A DNA stretch of 64,000 bases from Heloderma charlesbogerti (lineage: Eukaryota; Chordata; Lepidosauria; Squamata; Helodermatidae): positions 372,001 to 436,000 of the forward strand of contig JANEZZ010001477.1 in NCBI GenBank assembly GCA_026122225.1. Direction: 5' to 3'. The notes beneath the pieces were generated by a model. The model saw only the letters and a program-made list of their open reading frames with translations, did no database searches and was not told the DNA's origin. A program made the position numbers and the translations under genes. Numbering within the stretch: position 1 is the stretch's first letter; each line of letters opens with the position of its first letter. This document shows positions 1-11,028 of this stretch, piece after piece.

Positions 1-710
1 GGGGGAAAGCGACCATGTTGTACTTGAGTTCTTGGTTCTAAGGGAAGCAAAACTGAGTGTAGTCAAATGAGTACCCTGGATTTTAGGAAAGCTGATTTTA
101 ATAAACTCAGAACAATGATAAGTAAGGTCCCACGGCAAGCAACTCTAATGAGAAAAGGAATCCAAGATGAGTGGGAGTTTTTAAAAAAGGAAATTCTCAA
201 GGCACAATTACAAACAATTCCAACAAGAAGAAAAGGTGGAAGACAACAGAAGAAGCCAATGTGGCTTCACAAAAAGCTTAGAGATGACCTGAAAACAAAA
301 AAAGGACACATAAAGGAAGTAGAAGGAAGGCCAGGCAACAAAGGAAGAGTAGAGGCAGGCACAGAATTGCAGGGATGGTGTCAGGAAGGCTAAAGCTGAG
401 AACGAGCTGGGGTTAGTGAGGGATGCTAAAAGCAACAAAAAGGCTTTCATCAGCTACGTGCATAGTAAAAGGCAGAGGAAAGAAATGGTGGTTCAGCTAT
501 TAAATAAGGATGGCCAAATGATAACAGATGACAAAGAAAAGGCAGAAGTCCTCAATTCCTACTTTGGCTCAGTCTTCTCCTGAAAGAGGGTCTATGACCC
601 CCCTGGCAAAGGCGAAGTACAGGCTGAAGGGGCAGGATTGCAGCTTGGGATTGATAGGCATATGGTCAAGGAGCACCTAATTACTTTGAATGAGTTCAAA
701 TCTCCAGGGC
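1..710 (+). mobile_element. CR1-clade LINE, part 1 (endonuclease-RT linker of ORF2)
   Basis: Start of a CR1-type LINE that begins upstream of the window. Frame 67-393 encodes a basic linker (starts MSTLDFRKADFNKLRTM) typical of the stretch between endonuclease and reverse transcriptase in CR1 ORF2. Later text, such as the FNSYF-like stretch near 550-580 and GAGTTCAAATCTCCAGGGC at 692-710, continues CR1. The frame is broken after 393, so this is a decayed copy. The element resumes at 1211 and 5366 after two younger insertions; part of the RT-proximal sequence between 710 and 1211 is missing. Clade assignment is by recognition. Confidence 0.8.
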
Positions 711-1210
711 TATTTGCGTTGCCCTTATTTTCGCCGTAGTCTACGTAAATCTTTACATAGACTAGACGTGCCAAACTAAGGAACGCAAATGGCGGAGCCC
801 CATGGGCGCCACCATTTGCGTACGTGCTTTTTTTTTTTCAAAGTCACCCGTGATAGGCTACGTGATGATTTACGTAGCCTATCACAGCTGACTTTGGAAA
901 TCTAGCCATGATAGGCTACGTAAATCGTTACGTAGCCTATCACGGGTGTGTGTTTGTTTGTTTTTTAGTTTCCTTTTTTATTTTGTAATGGTGGTGGCGG
1001 CAGCCGGTCAGAAGACCGGCCGCCGCTGCCGCCCCCGCCGAAACGCCGCCGAAACGCCGCCAGGACCCGCCGCCGAGAGGGATATTCGCACGAGGTAGGT
1101 CCCATCCCGGGGGGGGGGGCGGCGGAGAATTTCACCACCAATTTCAGGGGGCCGAATGCGTTGGCATTCGGCCTCCCAGAGATTTGTGGAGAAATCCTCC
1201 GCCATCCCTA
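711..1210 (+). mobile_element. Palindrome-rich non-autonomous hAT element, left end missing
   Basis: Oriented with end B on the right. It ends in CATCCCTA at 1210, next to the end-B hairpin GCCGAATGCG...GCATTCGGCC. The interior carries palindromes of the TACGTA type (about 734-772, 853-893, 906-945) and a CpG-rich arm pair near 788-825. The left terminal TAGGGATG and end A are absent: CR1 sequence runs directly into the first palindrome at 710/711, so the left end was deleted together with some CR1. AGGTAGGT at 1093-1100 is the outward donor-like motif seen in complete copies. Confidence 0.8.
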
Positions 1211-1363
1211 AATCCCTGGGAAAATTCTGGAGCAAGATGATAAAGCAATCCATCTGTAAGCACCTTGAAAACAATGCAGTGATTACTCGAAGCCAACATG
1301 GATTTGTCAAGAATCCTGCCAGACAAATCTGATCTCATTTTTTGATCAAGTAACCTCCCTTGC
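1211..1363 (+). mobile_element. CR1-clade LINE, part 2 (start of RT region)
   Basis: Continuation of the CR1 in part 1: GGGAAAATTCTGGAGCAAG and the following CATGGATTTG block match the CR1 RT region just upstream of the catalytic core. It ends with AACCTCCCTTGC (1352-1363), which recurs at 5354-5365 as the target duplication of the BovB inserted here. Confidence 0.8.
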
Positions 1364-1412
1364 ACCAGCAAAGGAGATTGTTACTTTGTCATGGTGCTGG
1401 AGCTTGAGCACC

Positions 1413-2165
1413 TAGGGGTGGACGAAAGTCCCTTACCTTTCACCGAAGCTTGTTCGCGTTGGGGGGAAGGCGCTTCGCTGCTCCCCCCGCGAAGTTCAGG
1501 CTGGGGGGGAGGCTTCCCGCCTCGCCCCGCCCGAAATTCAGGCCAGGGGGGAGGCTTCCCGCCTCGCCCGGCCGCGAACTCGAAAGTAAAAAAAAAAAAA
1601 AATGCCCCCGTGATAGGCTACGTGACGATTAACGTAGCCTATCACGGCTAGATCTGCAAAGTCAGCCGTGATAGGCTACGTTAATCGTCACGTAGCCTAT
1701 CACGGGTGACTTTTAAAAAAAAAAAAAGCGCGTACACTAATGGTGGCCCCCATAGGGAGCCGCCGTTCCCGTTCCTTATTTGGTCGCTGTAGTCTACGTA
1801 AAGATTTACGTAGACTACGGCGAAAATAAGGGCAACGCAAATAGCGTTGCCCTTATTTTCGCCGTAGTCTACGTAAATCTTTACGTAGACTACAGCGACC
1901 AAATAAGGAACGGGAATGGCGGCTCCCTATGGGGGCCGCCATTATCCATACGTGCTTTTTTTTTTTTTTTTTAAAGTCACCCGCACGAACAGCTGCTGAA
2001 CCGCCGGCCGGACCCGCCGCCAGGAGGGACATTCGGCGAAGGTAAGTCCCGTCATCAGGGGGGCGGGGGGGTTCAGAGGATTTCTCCCCGAAACATGTTC
2101 GGGGGGCCGAACACGTTGGCGCTCGGCCCCCCAAAGTTTCGGGGAGAAATTCTCCGCCATCCCTA
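1413..2165 (+). mobile_element. Palindrome-rich hAT element inside BovB copy 1
   Basis: Complete 753-bp copy with ends TAGGGGTG and CATCCCTA and a perfect 8-bp duplication TGAGCACC (1405-1412, 2166-2173). End A is on the left (GGACGAAAGTC), followed by GC-rich CAGGCCGGGG-like repeats shared with 10030-10944. Then come TACGTA palindromes at about 1611-1645, 1668-1706, 1786-1820 and 1861-1895, and the end-B hairpin near 2101-2130. Outward donor-like motifs lie at 1431-1438 (complement) and 2040-2047. No open frame of note. It postdates the BovB insertion. Confidence 0.95.
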
Positions 2166-2228
2166 TGAGCACCTCAATGAAGTCATGAGCAGGGTGAAGG
2201 GACACCTACGATGGGAAGGTCATGGCAG

Positions 2229-5200
2229 AGAGGTCAGACTAAATACGATCCCTGGGGAAGGAAATGGCAACCCACTCCAGTATTCTTGCCATGAAAACTA
2301 AATGGATCAGTACGGCCAAAGATATGTCGGTATACCATTGGAAGATGGGACTCCCAGATTGGAAGATGGTCAAAATGCTACTGGGGAGGAACAGAGGATA
2401 AGTTCAACTAGCCCCAGATGTGATGACGCAGCTAGCTCAAAGCTGAAAGGACAGCTAGCAGCCGATGGTGCTGGTGGTGAACAACGAATCCAATGTTCTA
2501 AAGATCAACACACCATAGGAACCTGGAATGTAAGTCTATGAGCCAGGGCAAATTGGATGTGTTTATTGGGGAGATGTCAAGATTAAATATAGACATTTGG
2601 GTGTCAGTGAACTGAAATGGACTGGAATGGGCCATTTCACATCAGATGACCACCAGATCTACTACTGTGGACAAGAGGACCACAGAAGAAATGGAGTAGC
2701 CTTCATAATTAATAATAAAGTGGCTAAAGCAGTGCTTGGATACAATCCAAAAAATGACAGAATGAACTCAATTCGAATTCAGGGTAAGCCATTTAACATC
2801 ACAGTGATCCAAATATACGCCCGAACCACAGATGCTGAAGAAGCAGAAGTAGATCAGTTCTTCTATGAGGATCTGCAGCACCTACTGGATAGTACGCCAA
2901 AAAAAAGATGTTATTTTCATTACAGGAGACTGGAATGCTAAGGTGGGTAGTCAAACGACACCTGGAATTACAGGCAAGCATGGTCTGGGAGAACAAAATG
3001 AAGCAGGACATAGGCTGGTAGAATTTTGCCAAGACAACTCACTGTGCATAACAAACACTCTCTTCCAACAACCTAAGAGACGACTTTATACATGGACTTC
3101 ACCAGATGGTCGACATTGAAATCAGGTTGACTACATCCTTTGTAGCCAAAGGTGACGGACATCTATGCAGTCGGTAAAAACAAGACCTGGAGCTGATTGT
3201 AGTTCAGAACACAAACTTCTTATTGCACAATTTAGAATCAAACTAAAGAGAATAGGGAAGACCCACAGATCAGTTAGAATTAGATATGAGCTCACAAATA
3301 TTCCTAATGAATATGCAGTGGAGGTGAAGAATAGATTTAAGGGACTAGATTTAGTAGATAGGGTCCCGGAAGAACTATGGACAGAAGTTCGCAACATTGT
3401 TTAGGAGGCGGTGACAAAAAACATCCCAAAGAAAAAGAAAACCAAGAAGGCAAGATGGCTGTCTGCTGAGACACTGGAAGCAGCCCAAGAAAGAAGGAAA
3501 GCAAAAGGCAACAGTGATAGGGGGAGATATGCCCAATTAAATGCAAAATTCCAGACGTTAGCCAGAAGAGATAAGGAATTATTTTTAAACAAGCAATGCG
3601 TGGAAGCGGAAGAAGATAATAGACTAGGAAGGACAAGAGACCTCTTCCAGAAAATTAGAAACATCGGAGGTAAATTCCAGGCAAAAATGGGTATGATCAA
3701 AAACAAAGATGGCAAGGACCTAACAGAAGCAGAAGAGATCTAGAAAAGGTGGCAAGAATATATGGAAGATCGTTATAGGAAGGATAATAATATCAGGAAT
3801 AGGTTTGACGGTGCGGTCAGTGAGCTAGAGCCAGACAACCTGAAGAGTGAGGTTGAATGGGCCTTAAGAAGCATTGCTAAGAACAAAGCAGTAGGAGATG
3901 ATGGTATCCCAGCTGAACTGTTTAAAATCTTGCAAGATGATGCTGTCAAGGTGATGCATGCCATATGCCAGCAAATTTGGAAAACACAAGAATGGCCAGC
4001 AGATTGGAAAAAATCAACTTATATCCCCATACCAAAAAAGGGAAGCACCAAAGAATGTTCAAACTATCGAAGAGTGGCACTTATTTCACATGCCAGTAAG
4101 GTAATGCTCAAGATCTTGCAAGGTAGACTCCAGCAATTCATGGAACGAGAATTGCCAGATGTACAAGCTGGGTTTCGAAAAGGCAGAGGAACTAGAGACC
4201 AAATTGCCAATATCCGCTGGATAATGGAGAAAGCCAGGGAGTTTCAGAAAAACATCTATTTCTGTTTTATTGACTATTCTAAAGCCTTTGACTGTGTGGA
4301 TCATCACAAATTGTGGCAAGTTCTTGGTGGTATGGGGATACCAAGTCATCTTGTCTGCCTCCTGAGGAATCTGTATAACGACCAGGTAGCAATGGTAAGA
4401 ACAGACCACAGAACAATGGACTGGTTTAAGATTGGGAAAGGAGTACGGCAGGGTTGTATACTCTCACCCTACCTATTCAACCTGTACGCAGAACACATCA
4501 TGCGATGTGCTGGGCTTGATGAAACCAAGGCTGGAGTTAAAATTGCTGGAAGAAACATTAACCATCTCCGATATGCAGATGATACCACTTTGATGGCTGA
4601 AAGTGTGGAGGAGCTGAGGAACCTCATGACGAAGGTGAAAGAAGAAAGTGCAAAAGCTGGGTTGCAGTTAAACCTCAAAAAACAACAACAAGATTATGGC
4701 AACCAGCTTGATTGATAACTGGCAAATAGAGGGAGAAAACATGGAGGCAGTGACAGACTTTGTCTTTCTAGGTGCAAAGATTACTGCAGATGCTGACTGC
4801 AGCCAGGAAATCAGAAGACGTTTACTTCTTGGGAGGAGAGCAATGACAAATCTTGATAAAATAGTGAAGAGCAGAGACATCACACTGACAACAAAGGTCC
4901 GCATAGTTCAAGCAATGGTATTCCCCGTAGTCAGCTATGGCTGCGAGAGCTGGACCATAAGGAAGGCTGAGCAAAGGAAGATAGATGCTTTTGAACTGTG
5001 GTGCTGGAGGAAAATTCTGAGAGTGCCTTGGACTGCAAGAAGATCAAACCATTCTCCAGGAAATAAAGCCAGACTGCTCACTTGAGGGAAGGATATTAAA
5101 GGCAAAACTGAAGTACTTTGGCCACATAATGAGAAGATGGGATACCCTGAAGAAGATGCTGATGCTAGGGAAAGTGGAAGGCAAAAGGAAGAGGGGCTGA

Positions 5201-5341
5201 CCAAGGGCAAGATGGATGGATGATATTCTGGAGGTGACGGACCCGACCTTGGGGGAGCTGGGGGTGGCGATGGCCGACAGGAAGCTCTGGCGTGGGCTAG
5301 TCCATGAAGTCACGAAGAGTCGGAAGCGACTGACCGAATAA
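2229..5341 (+). pseudogene. Broken BovB polyprotein (endonuclease + reverse transcriptase)
   Basis: Remnant of the single BovB protein, homologous over its length to the intact copy at 27419-30562. Readable pieces are 2302-2541 (N-terminal), 2597-2941 (AP endonuclease, containing SELKWTG), 2865-3119 (GDWNAKVG), 3165-3404 (rest of endonuclease and linker), 3411-3743 (basic linker), 3762-4715 (reverse transcriptase) and 4696-5085 (C-terminal domain). The RT piece keeps IDYSKAFDCVDHHK, GVRQGCILSP and the catalytic YADD at about residue 270. In-frame stops near 3404 and 3743 and frameshifts near 2550, 2940, 4690 and 5070 rule out a full product. Start estimated by comparison with the intact copy. 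Confidence 0.9.
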
Positions 5342-5365
5342 ATAACAACAACAAACCTCCCTTGC

Positions 5366-6103
5366 GGACTGTGGGAATGCTGTGGACATCATATACCTCG
5401 ACTTCAGCAAAGCTTTCGACAAAGTGCCCCATGATATCGTGATGAGCAAACTAGTTCAAAGTGGGCTAGATGAGACAACGATCCGGTGGATCCACAGTTG
5501 GCTACAGAATCATACTCAAAGAGAGCTTATCAATGGGTTCTTCTCAAACTGGGGAGAGGTAATGAGTGGGGTACCCCAGGGCTCAGTCCTGGGCCCAGTG
5601 CTCTTCGACATTTTTATTAATGACTTGGAGAAGGAGGAGGTGCAGGGAATGCTGATCAAATTTGCAGATGACACAACATTGGGCAGGATAGTGAATACTT
5701 TGGAAAACAGAAATAAAATTCAAAGTGATCTTGATAGACTGGAGTGCTGGGCAGAAAACAAGAGAATGAAATTTAATAGGGATAAATGCCAAGTTCTGCC
5801 CCTAGGAAAAAGAATCCAAATGCACAGTTAGAAGATGGGGGATACATGGCTCAACAACACTACAAGCGAGAAGGATCTTGGAATTGTTTTAGATCACAAG
5901 CTGAATATGAGCCAACAGTGTGATGTGGCTGCAAAAAAGGCAAATGCTATTTTGGGCTGCATTAATAGAAGCATAGCTTCCAAATCCTGGGACGTACTAG
6001 TTCCCCTCTACTCAGTACTGGTTAGGCTTCATCTGGAGTACTGTGTCCATTTCTGGGCACCACACTTTAAGAAGGATGCAGACAAACTGGAGAGGGTTCA
6101 GAG
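5366..6103 (+). pseudogene. CR1 LINE, part 3: reverse transcriptase
   Basis: CR1 ORF2 resumes after the BovB. Frame 5382-5831 holds the RT palm: YLDFSKAFDKVPHD (motif A, Asp at residue 7), GVPQGSVLGPVLF (motif B, residues 63-75) and FADD (residues 94-97). A stop at 5829-5831 is followed by the C-terminal part (5835-6103) with LGIVLDHKLNMSQQCD and the AAKKANAILGCINR block typical of CR1. It stops at GTTCAGAG (6096-6103), where a hAT end begins; the CR1 3' end does not reappear nearby. Confidence 0.88.
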
Positions 6104-6330
6104 TAGAGATGTACAGGTCTCCTTACCTGTGGTCCATGGGAGGGTCCGCAGGCAGGGGGAGGTGATCCAGTCACTCTCCCAGAATCCTCCCAGATTCCTC
6201 TCCATCTGGCTCCGCTCCGTGGGGAGTCCATAGAGCCATCGGCCGGCTCCAACCACTGCCAGACTTCTGGCTGTGGCTGGTCTGCGGATGCAAATGGCAT
6301 CTGGTGTAGTAGATGTGGTCATCTGGCACT
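6104..6330 (+). mobile_element. Palindrome-family hAT element, end-A fragment
   Basis: Begins TAGAGATGTACAGGTCTCC and carries the outward donor-like CCTTACCT (6121-6128), a GGGGGAGG segment and the GGATGCAAATGGCATC arm near 6285-6303. No CATCCCTA right end and no repeat of the preceding GTTCAGAG was seen within the next few hundred bases, so the right end is lost and the boundary near 6330 is approximate. Confidence 0.6.
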
Positions 6331-6636
6331 TCTTTTGGTTCTGCACTCCTGCTCTAAACTCAGGCAGCAGATTGGGGGGTGGGGTGGCAGAATGACCATG
6401 CAGGTCCCTCCCCTGCCAGCTGGCTTGTCTTTACCCCCACTACCATCAGCTATCTGCTATTTCCAGCACTCCATCACTCCCCAGCTGCTGTCGCCCCTCT
6501 CTTATGTTGCCGTTGGCTCCTTCACACTGAGCTTTTATCCTGCTGTTGAGATTGCTCCTTCATGGAAGTTTGTGGGCTCTTTACATGACGCCGTGACCCT
6601 GCCGTGACTCTCCTTCACTAAATGCCCTTTGTTCTG
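6331..6636. other. Unassigned stretch with a shared-repeat patch
   Basis: No gene. The patch 6560-6600 (CATGGAAGTTTGTGGGCTCT and on) resembles the complement of 24345-24395, suggesting an unnamed interspersed repeat. The T-rich stretch 6635-6665 belongs to the tail of the next LINE. Confidence 0.35.
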
Positions 6637-8428
6637 TTTATTTGTTTATTTATTTATTTAATTTATTAATTGCCCATCTGGCTGGTCACCCAGTCACTCT
6701 GGGTGATGTCCAACAATAAAAACAGTTTAAAACAATAAAATTATACATTAAAAACATCATATTTCTAAAAATACCCTAACCCACCCCAAATGCCTGCCTG
6801 AACAACCACGTTTTTAATGCATGGCGGAAGCTCATTAAAGAGGGGGCATGGCGGAGTTCCCTAGGGAGGGAGTTCCACAGAGTGGGGGCCACCACAGAGA
6901 AGGCCCTCTCCCTCGTCCTCACCCGTCTAGCTGTCCTGGCTGATGGGATAGAGAGAAGGCCATCCAAGGCTGATCTTGTTAAACAGCCTGTCTGGTGTTG
7001 CTGCCTGGAGGCGCTCCTTGAGATAGGCTGGGCTGGAACCATATAGAGTTTTAAAGGTCAAAACCAACACCTTGAATTTGGGCCAGAAAACAACTGGTAA
7101 CCAGTGCAACTCCTTCAGCACCGGAGTGATGTGATCATGCTGGTGGCTGCCTTTAATCAGGCGAGCCGCCACGTTCTGTACCAGCTGCAGCTTCCAAACC
7201 GTCTTCAAGGGTAACCCCACATAGAGCACATTACAGTAGTCTAAACAAGAGGAGACCAGGGCATGTACTACCAATGGGAGCAGATGGTTGGGAAGGTGGG
7301 GGCAGCCACCATATCAGATGGAGTTGGAACAGTGCTGTCCAGCTCACAGGTGACACCTGAGCCTCCATGGACAGCTGGGAGACCAAAATGACCCCCAGGC
7401 TGCGGACCCGGTCTTTCAAGGGTAGCCGTACCCCATTCAACACCAGGTCAACATCCCCCAACCTCCTCTTGTCTCCCACCAAAAGTACCTGGGTCTTGTC
7501 AGGGTTCAGCTTCAGCTTATTCCTCCCCATCCAGCCACTCACCGTCTCCAGACATTTGGACAGGGATTCTACGGTCAAACCTTGGTGAAGATTTGAACGA
7601 GAGGTAGAGCTATGTGTCATCTGCATATTGATGACACCGCACCACAAACCTCCTGATGATAGACCCCAGCGGCTTCACATAGATGTTAAATAGCAGCGGG
7701 GAGAGGATGGAAACCTGTGGTACCCCACACGTGAGCTGCCACGGGTCCGACACCTCCTCTCCCAGTGCTACCCTCTGGTACCTGCTGAGGAGAAAGGACT
7801 GGAACCACCGCAATACGGTGTCTCCAATGCCCAACCCCTCCAGGCTGTCCAGGAGGATACCATGGTCAACAGTATCAAAAGGCACTGAGAGGTCGAGGAG
7901 AACAAGGAAGGAGCATTCACCCCTATCCCAAGCCCTCCTCATATCATTCACCAAGGCGACCAAGGCAATTTCTGTCCCATGCCCAACCCTGAAGCCCAAC
8001 TGAAATGGATCTAGATAATTGGCTTCTTCCGAATGTGCCTTCAACTGCATCACCACCACCCGCTCAATCACCTCGCCCCAATATGGCAGATTTGAGACTG
8101 GGTGAAAGTTGTTCAGAACTTGGGGATCCAAGGAGGGCTTCTTTAAGAGTGGTCTTATCATTGCCTCCTTGAGGGCTGATGGTATCACTCCCTTGTCAAG
8201 GGAGGCCTTCACCACTGCCCTGATACCTTCACCCAATCTCTCTCTGCAACCCATAATGAGCCAAGATGGGCAAGGATCAAGTAAGCAGGTGGTCGGCCTT
8301 ACAGATGAAAGCACCTTGTCCACTTCATCAGAAGGAAGAAGCTGGAACCGATCCCACAAAACTGATGTGCCATAGACCACCTCTTGCTCACTAACTGTAT
8401 CCACAGCGCACAGAATAACACTCCTAAT
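6637..8428 (-). mobile_element. L2 LINE, 3' part (reverse transcriptase to tail)
   Basis: Minus-strand L2. The 3' end at 6637-6740 has the typical CCATCTGGCTGGTCACCCAG block and ATAAA-rich tail. Read on the minus strand it carries RT, C-terminal domain and 3' UTR. The element is interrupted at 8428/8429 by hAT unit U1; CTCCTAAT (8421-8428) pairs with CCCCTAAT (12046-12053) as the imperfect 8-bp duplication. L2 sequence continues at 12046-12090 and 12691-13275. Confidence 0.9.
6776..8420 (-). pseudogene. L2 reverse transcriptase and C-terminal domain, decayed
   Basis: On the minus strand, 8420-7610 encodes RT with SFLVLLDLSVPFDTVDHGIL (motif A; usual form LDLSAAFDTVDH), LTCGVPQVSILSPLLFN (motif B, with V where G is usual) and QYADDT (motif C). 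After a frameshift near 7640 the frame continues to 7231 (LNPDKTQVLLVG, SLGVIL). Then come 7274-6927 (SCLDYCNVLYVGLP, ARLI, HWLPV) and 7042-6776 (RTRERAFSVVAPTLWNSLP). These blocks in this order are diagnostic of L2. Several frameshifts separate them, so no product is expected. The apparent N-terminus upstream of 8420 is read-through from a hAT element. Confidence 0.9.
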
Positions 8429-9514
8429 TAGGGATGTACGAAAGTCATTTACCTTTTCACAGGGCTGATTCGCCGTGGGGGGGAGGCTCTTCGTGCCTCT
8501 CCCTGAAGTCCTAACCTGGCTGGTTCTGCTCTGCAGCAACTCCATGGAGCCATCGGCCAAGTGCATTCACAGGCGTGTGGAGCCTGCGGACGCAAATGGT
8601 GGTGGCTATGACGGCCGCCGTTTGTGTTCCTGTTTTTGGCCGTGATAGACTACATAAATATTTATGTAGCCTATCATGGCGAAAGACAGGGGTGCAAATG
8701 CCGGCCACTACGCCATTTGCGTTCCTGGTTTTTTACCATGACAGGCTATGTAAATATTTATGTAGCCTATCACGGCAAAAAACCAGGAACACAAATGGTG
8801 GTGGCTACGGCAGCCACCATTTGCGTTCCCTTTTTTTTGCCATGATAGGCTTAGAGATGTACGAAAGTCACTTACCTTTTCGACCAGGCAATTCGTGGTG
8901 GAAGGGAGGTGCTCTGCACCTCCCCCCAAAATCCTTCTCCAGCTGGCTCCACTCCACAGAGATTCCGCAGAGCCGCCGGCCTGGGCTGCCCACAGCTGGA
9001 AATCCGGCTGCTAGGCAGCCTTCCTTCTGGAAGAAAAAAACAAACTGCATATGCAAATGGCGGTAGCTACGGCGGCAGCCATTTGCGTTCCCTTTTTTCC
9101 GACGTTTTAGCCTACGTAAATATTTACGTAAGCTATTATGGTGAAAAAAAGAAGGAACGCAAATAGTGCCCACTACGCTATTTGCATTGCTGTTTTTTTC
9201 ACCATAAAAGCGAATGTAAATATTTTCATAGGCTAAAACTGTGAAAAAAAGGGAATGCAAATGGCAGCTGCTGTAGCTGCTGCCATTTGCGTATGCGGGT
9301 TGTTGGTTTTTTTTCTTGGCTTGCCGTGATAGGCTACATAAATACTTACGTAGCCTATCACGGCAAAGGGCGGATGGCAATGGCGGCTGTGGCAGCCAGT
9401 CGAAAGACCAGCCGCTGCTGCCGCCGCCGGACCCACCGCCGTCCGGAACATCTGCCCCAGGTAAGCCTCGTCCTGGGGGGAATCCACGGGGGTGGCGGGC
9501 CATTCCGCCATGGA

Positions 9515-9987
9515 TAGGGATGGCGGAGAATTCTGCCACGGATCTCGGTGAGGCCGAATGCACTGGCATTTGGCCGCTCGAAATTCATGGTGGAATGGCC
9601 TGCCCCCCCCCGCCACCCCCACGGATTCCCCCCGGGACGAGGCTTACCAGGGGCGGATGTTCCAGACGGCGGTGGGTCCAGCGGCGGCAGCAGCGGCTGG
9701 TGTTTCAACATAAATATTTATGTAAGCTAAAACGGCGAAAAAAGGGAACGCAAATGGTGGCCGCCGTAGCCGCCGCCATTTGCATACATGGTTTTGTTTT
9801 GTTTTCTTCTGGAAGGAAGGCTGCCCAGCGGCTGGATTTCCATCTGTGGGTGGCCCCGGCTGGCAGTTCCGCAGAATTTCCGCAGAGCGGAGCTGGCCGG
9901 AGAAGGATTTCGGCGGGTGGTGCGGAGCGCCTCCCCCCCACCGCGAATTGCCTTGTCGAAAAGGTAAGTGACTTTCGTACATCCCTA
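9515..9987 (-). mobile_element. Palindrome-rich hAT element U3, inside U2
   Basis: 473-bp copy in reverse orientation: end B on the left (TAGGGATGGCGGAGAATTC), end A on the right (GACTTTCGTACATCCCTA). Perfect 8-bp duplication GCCATGGA (9507-9514, 9988-9995) within the end-B region of U2. Outward donor-like motifs GGCTTACC at 9641-9648 (complement) and AGGTAAGT at 9962-9969. One CpG palindrome (about 9738-9785) remains. Confidence 0.93.
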
Positions 9988-10029
9988 GCCATGGATTTCG
10001 GGGGGGGGCGAATGCCAGTGCATTCGGCC

Positions 10030-10944
10030 TAGGGGTGCACGAAAGTCACTTACCTGGTCTCGTAGCTTTTCGCGGTGGGGGGGAGGTGCTTCGCTGCTCT
10101 CCCCGCGAAGTTCAGGCCGGGGAGGGAGGCTTCCCACCTCGCCCGGCCGAAATTCAGGCCGGGGAGGAGGCTTCCCACCTCGCCCGGCCGAAATTCAGGC
10201 CGGGGAGGAGGCGCCTCGCCTCGCCCGGCCGCGAAATTAAAAGTTAAAAAAAAAAAAACACGCCCCCATGATAGGCTATGTGACGATTAACGTAGCCTAT
10301 CACGGCTAGATCTGCAAAGTCAGCCGTGATAGGCTACGTAAATCGTCACATAGCCTATCACGGGTGACTTTAAAAAAAAAAAAAAGCGCGTACACAAATG
10401 GCGTAAATCTTTACGTAGACTACGGCGAAAATAAGGGCAACACAAATAGCGTTTCCCTTATTTTCGCTGTAGTCTACGTAATCTTTACGTAGACTACAGC
10501 GACCAAATAAGGAACGGGAATGGTGGCTCCCTATGGGGGCCGCCATTAGCCGTACACGCTTTTTTTTTTTTAAAGTCACCCGTGATAGGCTACGTAACGA
10601 TTTACGTAGCCTATCACGGCTGACTTTGCAAATCTAGCCATGATAGGCTACGTTAATCGTCACGTAGCCTATCACGGGGGCGTTTTTTTTTTTCTTTTAT
10701 TGGAATGGCGGTGGCGGCAGCCAGTCGAAAGACCGGCTGCTGCTCCCGCCCCGGACAAAGACCCGACGAACCGCCGGCTGGACCCGCCGCCGGGAGGGAC
10801 ATTCGGGAAAGGTAAGTCCCGTCCCGGGGGGGGTTGCGGGGTGCGGGGGGGTTAAGATAATTTCTCCCCAAACTTGTTCGGGGGGCCGAACACGTTGGCG
10901 CTCGGCCCCCCGAAGTTTCGGGGAGAAATTCTCCGCCATCCCTA
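10030..10944 (+). mobile_element. Palindrome-rich hAT element U4, inside U2
   Basis: 915-bp complete copy with ends TAGGGGTGCACG and CATCCCTA and a perfect duplication ATTCGGCC (10022-10029, 10945-10952). The target is the second arm of the end-B hairpin of U2. Same subtype as 1413-2165 and 41285-41987: GC-rich CAGGCCGGGG repeats near end A, then TACGTA palindromes at about 10270-10305, 10326-10363, 10463-10500, 10583-10620 and 10641-10678. Donor-like motifs at 10048-10055 (complement) and 10810-10817. Confidence 0.95.
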
Positions 10945-11028
10945 ATTCGGCCTCACTGAAATCCGTGGTGGAATTCTCCCCCATCCCTAGATCCCTGTCA
11001 CGGCCTCCGCAGGGACGCAAATGGTGTC

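Larger units (their letters stand above)
1364..5353 (+). mobile_element. BovB (RTE-clade) LINE, full length but decayed, inserted in CR1
   Basis: Flanked by a 12-bp target-site duplication AACCTCCCTTGC (1352-1363 and 5354-5365), so both ends are preserved. Without the nested 753-bp hAT element and its duplicated 8 bp the insertion is about 3.2 kb, the same size as the intact BovB at 27355-30576. The 3' end shows the BovB signature GTCACGAAGAGTCGGAAGCG followed by an AACAACAAC tail. The reading frame is broken in several places (see the pseudogene entry). Divergence from the intact copy shows it is clearly older. Confidence 0.93.
8852..10989 (+). mobile_element. Palindrome-rich hAT element U2 (host of nested U3 and U4)
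   Basis: Left end A TAGAGATGTACGAAAGTC at 8852, right end B finishing CATCCCTA at 10989. Own sequence is 8852-9514, 9996-10029 and 10953-10989. The left duplication is GATAGGCT (8844-8851), inside a U1 palindrome. On the right only GAT is followed by CCCTGTCACGG, as if the rest of the host palindrome had been deleted, so the duplication is not intact. Donor-like motifs at 8870-8877 (complement) and 9459-9466. Confidence 0.75.

Noticed and set aside
2302..5085. Functional gene made of the several BovB frames at the window start
   Set aside because: Frameshifts and in-frame stops separate the pieces, and comparison with 27419-30562 shows it is a dead copy.
9316..10032. 238-codon frame across nested hAT units (also 31655-32353, 8868-9569 and 40224-40802)
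   Set aside because: The frames run over palindrome arrays and unit boundaries, exist on both strands, and give low-complexity Pro/Gly/Arg-rich text. They reflect the CpG-rich repeats, not protein coding.
8844..10997. Clean 8-bp duplication for U2
   Set aside because: The left flank is GATAGGCT and the right GATCCCTG; only GAT agrees. A deletion in the host palindrome is the likely reason, so it is not claimed as a duplication.
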